Assembly: GCA_027924645.1 (NCBI GenBank)
Contig: BSBN01000242.1
Location: forward strand, 2,976,001-3,040,000
Direction: 5' to 3'
DNA from: Cunninghamia lanceolata
Taxonomy: Eukaryota; Streptophyta; Pinopsida; Cupressales; Cupressaceae
Length of the DNA: 64,000 nt
This document shows positions 57,643-64,000 of the stretch, piece by piece. Position 1 is the stretch's first letter; each line of letters starts with the position of its first letter. The position numbers and the translations under genes are program-made. Below the pieces are notes generated by a model. It ran no database searches. It was given only the letters and a program-made list of their open reading frames with translations, and had not been told where the DNA came from.

Positions 57643-57758
57643 GGATTTCTGCTGCATGTCCCGTATGTTACATAGTTCTTGAAGGAGATATTGGTGAAGG
57701 GGATTTCAATCAGAGGTTTAATGCCCACCTTGATTCCTGTATTGGATCCTGTGCTTGA
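57643..57758 (+). CDS. SPRTN: SPRTN terminal exon: UBZ4-type zinc finger and stop
   Basis: After the acceptor TGCTTAACAG the frame reads ISAACPVCYIVLEGD, then FNQRFNAHLDSCIG, then SCA and TGA at 57,756-57,758. The C-P-V-C pair and the H-x3-C pair (HLDSC) are the zinc ligands of UBZ4 ubiquitin-binding fingers, which sit at the extreme C terminus of SPRTN and direct it to ubiquitylated chromatin. The exon begins with two bases of a split codon, so the preceding exon must end in phase 1. It lies about 20 kb from the acidic-tail exon. The match of finger type, terminal position and strand supports the link. Confidence 0.75.
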
Positions 57759-58384
57759 AGCATGCTGACCAGAAAATGTTTGCATGCGAGGTTGAATTGT
57801 TACTCTGGTTTTTTCGATTTTTAGAAGCTTTACAGAAAGAGAATAGGGTTTGTCAGTACCTCTAATATGAGTTTTTTGAAAGCTGAAGAATTTCATCTAT
57901 GATGTTCAGAAATTGGAAAGATATGGGCTGCATATATTTTTGTGGTCTTGAAATTTTGATGATCCTCCCCGTGGTAAAAGTAATAGTCTCTCTCCTATGG
58001 GCTCATTTTTGTATCTGGACTGATTATAGATTCAATAGATGGCTTCTGATATTTCTTTAATTTTAGTTGTGATCTCATTCTGAATTAATTCCGTTTGAAA
58101 ATTACTCTGGCAGAAATGCATGTAAAACTGGCACATTCTTTTGTCCGTATAGGCAATAGAAAATAAAATTTTTGAACCTGCAAAGATATTGTATAAATAC
58201 TGATATAGGATATGTCTGGCTTTCTGAAGAAGCTTGCAAATTCTTAATATCAATTGAAAGTATGCCCCACATTTTATTGCTCACCTTATTTTTGAAGTTA
58301 AAACTGTAACAGGTACAATTGCTATTTTAAGTCAGTTGATTGATTTGCCCACGACGTTTTAATCAGTTAAAAACTTCTATGTTC
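57759..58384 (+). other. Possible SPRTN 3' UTR; no other gene seen
   Basis: Sequence directly after the stop has no long frame. An AATAAA hexamer at 58,162-58,167, about 400 bp after the stop, could serve as a polyadenylation signal, but the hexamer is common in AT-rich DNA. Confidence 0.3.
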
Positions 58385-58570
58385 ATTTCCACCCATCCCC
58401 GCACTGGGGACACGGTGATGGGTAGGAAATGTCCCTAGACTAGACCGTCCCCTACAATCTTTTTGTAAGGAAATATTTCTGGTATGCCTCAGAAATATTT
58501 TTGTAAGGGGATGGCCAGGGGATGCCTAGATGTCCCCTGACTGTCCCTGGGACGGCTAGTCATTCCCTGC
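58385..58570. repeat. GC-richer segment with an 11-bp perfect hairpin
   Basis: The segment is rich in GTCCC/GGGGAC words. At its centre AAATATTTCTG (58,471-58,481) is perfectly inverted as CAGAAATATTT (58,490-58,500). Short related GTCCCC-rich stretches occur near 56,885-56,920 and 63,370-63,405. It may be a small MITE-like repeat. Confidence 0.4.
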
Positions 58571-58960
58571 AGCCGAGTTTGCAAAAAGCGCTTTACAAAA
58601 AGGTTGTAACTGTTGTGTAATTCAGGTTGAATTGAGAAACCATATTATATAACTGTTATGTAATTCGGCTCAAATCCAGACTGATCCACATAAATAGAAC
58701 AGCGGCTTTACAGTGCTATAATTCACTGTCATTTGTTTTACCGATAATGGTATGATTTTTTCTCCTCTTGAATTTTGGAGGAATATCAATGAAGAATATG
58801 CACTAAATTTTGAATATGATATTGGGAACGAAATCCAAATGAATACGGCAAGAAAAAGATGAAAGTTCACACTGCTCTTAGCCATGCTGATTTAGCTATG
58901 TATTGAAGAGATTATAAGCTATTTCCTTCCAAATACAAGGCAATTTGAAATTAATGGGAT

Positions 58961-60080
58961 TTGAACATGCAAACCAGTTCTGTTCAGGATCTGATTTTAG
59001 TTAGTTCAAATCAGACTAGGGTTCCCTTGGTTTCGCTGGAGATCCCTGATATTGATGTTGACAGTGCTATTGTTAGCATGGAGAATGCCCTCATTGGGAG
59101 ATTCTCCGGCTTTAGTCCAAAAATTGATGTTGTTCGAAATTGGGTTAAAAAAAGATGGTGCATGTTTGAGCAGATCCATGTGGCTGACATGATTAATGGA
59201 TTTTTTCTCTTTTCCTTCCATTCTCTTGAGGAAAGCAAGATTGTTTTGCAGGGGGGACCCTGGTTCCTTGGAAAGTTTAATCTTTTGTTGAAAAGAGGGT
59301 CTCTTGGTTTTGACGCAGCGAAGGAAGATTTTAATGGGCTTCAATTTGGGTTCGGCTTCCAGGGCTTCCTTTAGAGTTATGGAATGAAAAGATAATTAGA
59401 CGCATTGCAAATGCTATTGATCAGCTTTTATCCATAGATAATGTTACCAAGTCTATGAAGCATTTGATTTTTGCTAGATTTTGTGTAGATTTTATAAGGT
59501 GCTGCCAAAAGTCATTAAACTTTTCTCCAAATTTGGCATTTGGGAGTAGCGAATTTATTATGAGACTTCTTCACAGGTTTGTATGCTTTGTCATAAAGCT
59601 GGACACTTCTCCCTTTCCCGTCCTAAGCATGGAAAAGAGGGTCAGATTGTTGATGCTACTAGAAATGAAGGTAAAGAAAAAGACATTGTTGTGGATCGTG
59701 TTGGGAATGAGCAGGGGTTTCCTTTGAATAAGAATCTGTTGGGAACAAACAAAGGTTTCCTTTGAAAAATAAGAATAGGTGTATTGGGGATGACCCAAGG
59801 GCTTTATTGAAGGATAAGAATAGGTGTCCTTTGAATGAGTCTGGATCTTTAAAAAAGGGTAAGACAATCCATTTGAGTCAAGATCTTACTCCACCTCAGA
59901 GTTATTTGGTGAGGTTGTGGCCTTGCTATTTTTAGGCCTGCTCCATTATTTGGTTCTTGCTTGCTACTGTTGGTTCTTGAGGTTGTTGCTTTTTCTTGTT
60001 GTACAAGGTTTCGGAACCCTTTCAAAACCCTTTCCGGTTCATAGCTCCGGTTAAAAGCACTTACATTAATCAAAAACATT
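58961..60080 (+). pseudogene. LINE ORF1-only element, plus-strand copy
   Basis: A 137-codon frame (58,961-59,374) begins shortly after the left end and encodes a DUF4283-type domain (NWVKKRWCMFEQIHV, then KIVLQGGPWFLGKFNL). After a frameshift near 59,355 it continues RLPGLPLELWNEKIIRRIA, the next conserved ORF1 block. A knuckle-like CHKAGHFSLSRPK follows near 59,590 with the last Cys changed to Arg. After a Lys/Asn-rich tail the sequence ends in a non-coding stretch closing with ATTAATCAAAAACATTG. No endonuclease or reverse transcriptase lies between, although the family's 3' tail is present. Confidence 0.7.
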
Positions 60081-60382
60081 GTTACATTTTATCCAAGGTA
60101 CCAAACGTATGTCTATATAATTAGAGAGGGAGTCAACCATTTTGACAATAAGAATAGTTATGTTGTGAAAAAATTTAAGAATTTTATATTACTGATGTGG
60201 GGGTCACTTATTCAATCTCATAATTTTCTTTTTCTAACTTCTTTTTGTCATTTTGTAGTTGTACTTGTAACTTGTAGCTTTGTGCATGTTGTAATTTTTA
60301 TATAATATATATGCACATTAATAATGAAAGCAATGAAATTCTGTTAATATGTGTCCACTCTCCTAAATTTTTAGTTCATCTC

Positions 60383-60930
60383 TAATGTTTTTGATTAAAT
60401 AAGTGCTCTTAACCAGAGCTATGAATTGGAAAGGGTTTTGAAAGGACCTCGAAATCTTGTACAACAAGAACAACTAATAACCACAAGTGACAAGAACACA
60501 GAGACAAGAACCAACAACAACATGAGACTAGAACCAACAAAGAAACATGGCTTAAAATTAGAGATAGCAAGGCCACAACAAAGGGACAGCCATGACCACA
60601 ATAATGGAGGTTTAAAATTGAACCTCACCAAAGAACTCTGAGGTGGAGTCAAAGCTTGATTCAATTGAGTTAGTGTTCATTTTTTCGAAAATGAGCCAAG
60701 CTCAACCAAAGGACATCTATTATCCTTCGATGGAGACCCACACACGTCCCCTATGAGACCTACAATAACAATGCCCATATCATTTCCTTCATTCCTTGTA
60801 GCATAGCACTCATTAACATCATTCTCTTTCCCATGTTGAGGACAACCTTTTGTTTGAAATTCTTTGCATGAATGGGAGAAGTGCCTTGCTTTATGGCAAT
60901 GCAGACAAACTTGCACATATGGCTTGTAAT
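60383..60930 (-). pseudogene. LINE ORF1-only element, minus-strand copy, 5'-interrupted
   Basis: It is the reverse orientation of the element at 58,961-60,080. On the minus strand it encodes VCLHCHKARHFSHSC, a CCHC knuckle with all four ligands (60,910-60,860), then KENDVNECYATRNEGND. It ends in the same tail (AGAGCACTTATTTAATCAAAAACATT, read to 60,383). The two copies lie tail to tail about 300 bp apart. The rest of ORF1 should lie beyond 60,931, where the gag-only LTR element sits, but I could not recognise it past 63,176. Confidence 0.65.
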
Positions 60931-61144
60931 TATTAGAGATATTTAATACTTACTTTTGTAATAAAGTTGTTTTAACGACTTAAATTAGATTATCTATTTT
61001 TAAAATTAGTTTTTTAATTTTTAGTTAAGTTTATATGCATTGGACATGCAATAATGTAAAGTGCACTTTGAACTCTATAAAATGTGTAATGTCTTTGTAA
61101 TCGTTGATCTAAGTTAATAGAATATTATATTTTGTTCTATTTCA
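60931..61144 (+). repeat. 5' LTR of the gag-only element
   Basis: It reads TATTAGAGATATTTAATAC at the start and TTGTTCTATTTCA at the end. Confidence 0.85.
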
Positions 61145-61845
61145 TTTTATAACATGGTATCAGAGTAGGTTCGTTAGGGTTTTGCATCGGTCGAATTCAT
61201 GGACATAGGGCAACAAATTGTCAATTTTCTTTGTTGAAAATGACATCAAGGTCTGAGAAAAATTGCCCTTTTTGTTCTTGGCCGCGTGATGAATTTTTGG
61301 CGGATCTTTTGTGCCCCTATTTGGACCATTTTTTTCCTAGAAAATAAGTGCCTTGTTTTCATTTGAAGGTCGCATGTTTGTTCTTTGCAAGTTGTGGACA
61401 CCATCACTTAGGAAATCGCGCCTAGTATTTAAAAAAATCATGTTTGCAGGTGTGGAAGAGTACCGCGACAGGAAAGGAAGGGCTTTTTTTTTAGTTGTTT
61501 TTCATCAGTCCACGACTAGATGTGAAGTTTTCTTACTATTTTGTTGACAAATTTATTAAAAATCGTAGTGCAAGGAAAATCCGGATAGGGGAGTTATTTT
61601 CTTTTGGACAATATTTTTAAAAGAAAGTAATTTGTGGATGTTTTAATTTTGCTAGGGTTTCAAAAAAAGAAAGTTAGGTTTTCCAAACAATTAGGGTAGA
61701 ATTTGTATTTTGTTTGTGGAAAGAGTTTGTAGGTATTTGGAAAAAATTTCAAGTTCATTGGGTGGCTTTGTTTATTATTTGGAAATATAATTTCCATTAG
61801 ATAAATATTCTGGTTTCAACTCACACTTGGAAAGTTAAAATCTAG

Positions 61846-62560
61846 ATGCAACTGATGCATAGAAACTTGTGGAGAATTGTAAATGGAAATGAGAAACTTC
61901 CTATGGATGCTAGTAAAGTACCGGAACGACAAAGCAGAGATGATAAAGTCAAAGCCATTATTGGCCTTGCTCTTTCCAATTCAAAGTTACATCACATAAA
62001 TCTCGCAAAATCATCTAAGGAAATTTGGGGCAAAAGCAGTTAATGCTAAGTTTTCTTTGAAGCTTCAAGTTTTTAAGTTCAAGATGATTGATGGAGTCAT
62101 TATGTCAAGCCACACAAACAATTTGAGATCTCTTCTTCGACAAGTAGCAGAAGTCAGTGCTACAATGGATGATGAAGACGCTAAAGCCATTTTATTGAAC
62201 AACTTGCCTTCAAAATTCAACAATGTCATCTTTACTCTTAGTCAACTTTCTATTAAAACTCTGGAAGATATGATTTCAGCTCTCACAGCTGAAGAAAAGA
62301 GGACTATTGCAGGAGATGCAGAAGATGAACCTCAAACTGAGGTAACATTATATGCAAATCGTAGAAGGTTTGATAAGGACAAAAAGAGGACTAAATGCTA
62401 TTATTGCAAGCAAATGGGTCATACAACTTTGAACTGTAGAAATCAGGCAGTTGATATTCTCAAGGGAAAGATCAGAGAAGCTAATGTAGCCATTGTTGAA
62501 GATCCTATGGATGTTGACGATGGTGGAGAAGGTGGAAAAGTTTATTTTTATGCATTCTAA
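61846..62560 (+). pseudogene. Gag (UBN2-type with CCHC knuckle) of the compact LTR element, one frameshift
   Basis: The first frame (61,846-62,043) encodes LMHRNLWRIVNGNEKLPMD and ASKVPERQSRDDKVKAIIGL, typical of the N-terminal Gag of Copia elements. It ends early; an extra base, probably in the AAAA run near 62,033, moves the reading to the frame of 62,057-62,560 with KAILLNNLPSKFNNVIFTL (UBN2 region), a Lys/Arg-rich stretch, and an intact CCHC knuckle CYYCKQMGHTTLNC (about 62,397-62,438). The C terminus is acidic (DPMDVDDGGEGG). The single break and otherwise open frame suggest a moderately young copy. Confidence 0.82.
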
Positions 62561-62957
62561 AGAAGCTCAGTTCTTTGAAGACAGGAAGGAATCCAATGTA
62601 GTTGAAGCTCAGTATTGATAGTTGCCAAATTAGCTTTGGGAGTTTGTGGATCTGAGGAGTCATACCCTTATCATGAGACAACATGATGGAGCTCTGTTAG
62701 TGTAGCTCAACATGGATTGTTGTCCAATGGTTCGCGGGATTTGTGATTTGGGACTTTGGGGAGGTGGTAATCCGTAAACTTGGGAATTCAACTCAGGAGC
62801 TATGTTTCTACTAGGGTTATGAGGCAGCTTGATGGAGGTCTACCTGGTTGAATAGTTGTTTTCAAAGAAAAGCTTCTGAAGAATTTATGATTCTAAATGT
62901 TTTCAGTTTGCTTATGTTGGTTTGTTTTGTTTTAGTGCAGTAAGTCTTAAGAGGGGG

Positions 62958-63176
62958 TATTAGAGATCTTTAATACTTACTTTTGTAATAAAGTTGTTCT
63001 AACAACTTAAATTAGATTAGTCTATTTTTAATATTAAAGTTTTTTTAATTTTTAGTTAAGTTTACATGCATTGGACATGCAATAATGTAAGTTCACTTTG
63101 AGCTCTATATAAGATGTGTAATGTATTTGTAATCGTTGATCCAAGTTAATAGAATATTATATTTTGTTCTATTTCA
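62958..63176 (+). repeat. 3' LTR of the gag-only element
   Basis: It matches the 5' LTR, from TATTAGAGATCTTTAATAC to TTGTTCTATTTCA, directly after the purine tract. Confidence 0.85.
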
Positions 63177-64000
63177 TTTCTTTGGGAAACACCAAATTTT
63201 GAGCACAATTTAATGGCTTACAACTCTAATGTTATGAAATATGGTTCCATAATATATATGATGAATGTCTTTATGCAAATAATTGAAATTTCCTATATTT
63301 TTAAAATTTCCTTTTTTTTTAATTGATGTACCATAAAAAATAACCTCACATCCCAATTGTTCTGGGAATGTGTCCCCCCTATACCTAGATGTCCCCCTCC
63401 CAGAAGCCTTGTAGAACATTGTTAAAAAGTGATATTCAATTTTCAACTCTCGTGATTAATCACAACTAAAAATTGATATTTCAGACTTCTGTGATTTCTT
63501 TGGAAGATACAGGAAACTCAACTGAAATAGATGTGTCAGTTCTTAAGCAAGTGCACATGGTTTGTCAGTTGGTCATTTATTGAATTATTAATGATGAATT
63601 TGTTTACATTACGATGGTCAATTGTTGAGACAATATTTTCATTCTTTGCTAAAATTGTATGATAACATTGACCATTCTTTGTCGCAGAAGCTTTTCTTTC
63701 TAGTAGAAGGTTCGTTTAAACACAAGATCTTGGATATCTTTGCAAAAGGACTCTCAATACTCTAACCCAAGAGCTTGGATGTAGCATATGATTGATCATT
63801 ATAAAATGGCTATTAATCACAACAATATTGTTGTGTTTGGGCTTTCTTAGGACAAGGTTTCACTTGGCTGCTTAATTTATTTTGTTTAGCAGTCATTGTT
63901 CAAATTTTTTTAAGAAGTTTTTGTGAAGTTAGTTGTTCAATGAATTTTAAAGCAGTTGTTTTAAATTGTAATTTTTTTAACCATATAAATTATAAAAAAC
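63177..64000. other. No gene recognised
   Basis: AT-rich sequence with no long frame. One splice-like stretch near 63,485-63,550 is discussed among the rejected items. Confidence 0.4.

Larger units (their letters stand above)
13414..57758 (+). pseudogene. SPRTN: SPRTN (Spartan)-like DNA-dependent metalloprotease gene, split by giant introns and apparently frame-broken
   Basis: SPRTN is a nuclear protease that, when bound to DNA, cleaves proteins crosslinked to it. Eight exons are visible in order: SprT catalytic core with HEMIH, the zinc-ribbon segment, a long disordered acidic region, and a C-terminal UBZ4-type ubiquitin-binding zinc finger followed by a stop. Splice phases agree at all junctions I could define, including one across a 21.8-kb intron. 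The 5' exon(s), start codon and promoter are not seen and are probably upstream of the window. Two lesions break the frame: only 8 nt separate the DLIK and CHWH motifs in the exon at 14,240, and the exon at 37,056 needs a frame switch near 37,340. The family call is strong; whether this is a pseudogene or a real gene with assembly indels cannot be decided here. Confidence 0.8.
60931..63176 (+). mobile_element. Compact gag-only LTR retrotransposon (TR-GAG type)
   Basis: Two LTRs of about 215 bp (60,931-61,144 and 62,958-63,176) are about nine-tenths alike by eye. A primer-binding site TGGTATCAGAG (61,155 on) complements the initiator tRNA-Met 3' region, as in Copia elements, and a purine tract AAGAGGGGG (62,949-62,957) adjoins the 3' LTR. 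The 1.8-kb interior encodes Gag and nothing else. Intact ends with no pol define TR-GAG elements, which are mobilised in trans. A 5-bp TSD was not evident. Confidence 0.85.

Noticed and set aside
58162..58167. AATAAA as the SPRTN polyadenylation signal.
   Set aside because: It is in a plausible place, but the hexamer is frequent by chance here and plant signals are loose; it is mentioned only under the 3' UTR entry.
63485..63550. Possible exon: TTTCAG acceptor followed by an open TSVISLEDTGNSTEID frame and a GTGCAC donor-like site.
   Set aside because: It lies beyond the UBZ stop, has no recognised homology, and a 20-residue open frame after a chance TTTCAG is common in AT-rich DNA.

Overview
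The window looks like nuclear DNA of a seed plant with a very large, transposon-rich, AT-rich genome. A gymnosperm fits best because single introns reach about 20 kb and the retroelements are old and eroded, but the species cannot be named from this sequence. There are no bacterial or organellar features, rRNA genes or CRISPR arrays.

One host gene is recognisable, on the + strand: a SPRTN (Spartan)-like, SprT-family DNA-dependent metalloprotease, which in the known family removes DNA-protein crosslinks. Seven exons can be read between 13,414 and about 37,892 and an eighth at 57,643-57,758, with nearly all splice phases matching. The first exon(s) and the promoter are not seen, probably lying upstream of the window. 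The gene spans at least 44 kb, nearly all of it two introns of about 21.8 kb and 19.7 kb that are packed with retroelements. Two lesions (a frame-breaking deletion in the zinc-ribbon exon and a frameshift in the acidic tail exon) suggest a decaying copy or assembly errors.

1-13.4 kb: a LINE ORF1 remnant, a tandem pair of tRNA-derived SINE-like units, Ty3/Gypsy protease and integrase relics, a set of tRNA-like A/B-box motifs, and a degenerate array of about 155-bp repeats (about 8.45-11.9 kb).

14.5-36.3 kb (first giant intron): a Gypsy gag relic, a 1.2-kb solo LTR with target-site duplication (TSD), a degenerate minisatellite, and a Gypsy element on the - strand with a large LTR retroelement nested in it. 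That nested element (21,551-33,506) has 1,106-bp LTRs, gag-type zinc knuckles, a separate large open frame of unknown function and no recognisable pol. One end has been amplified into a 2,248-bp tandem array.

38-57.6 kb (second giant intron): a local duplication whose first copy carries a 1.34-kb insertion while the second is the empty site; then a 14.5-kb Ty1/Copia element (TSD CTCCC) that resolves to a normal length of about 5.3 kb once three later insertions are removed, each marked by duplicated target bases and restored reading continuity.

58.4-64 kb, beyond the SPRTN stop: two inverted copies of a LINE family having ORF1 and the 3' tail but no reverse transcriptase, and a compact LTR element (60,931-63,176) encoding only Gag.

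I found no evidence of an undescribed multi-gene system. The most notable items are the SPRTN gene stretched over giant introns, the layered nested insertions that can be unpicked from sequence alone, the gag-only LTR element, the ORF1-only LINE family and the pol-less element with a large unknown ORF.
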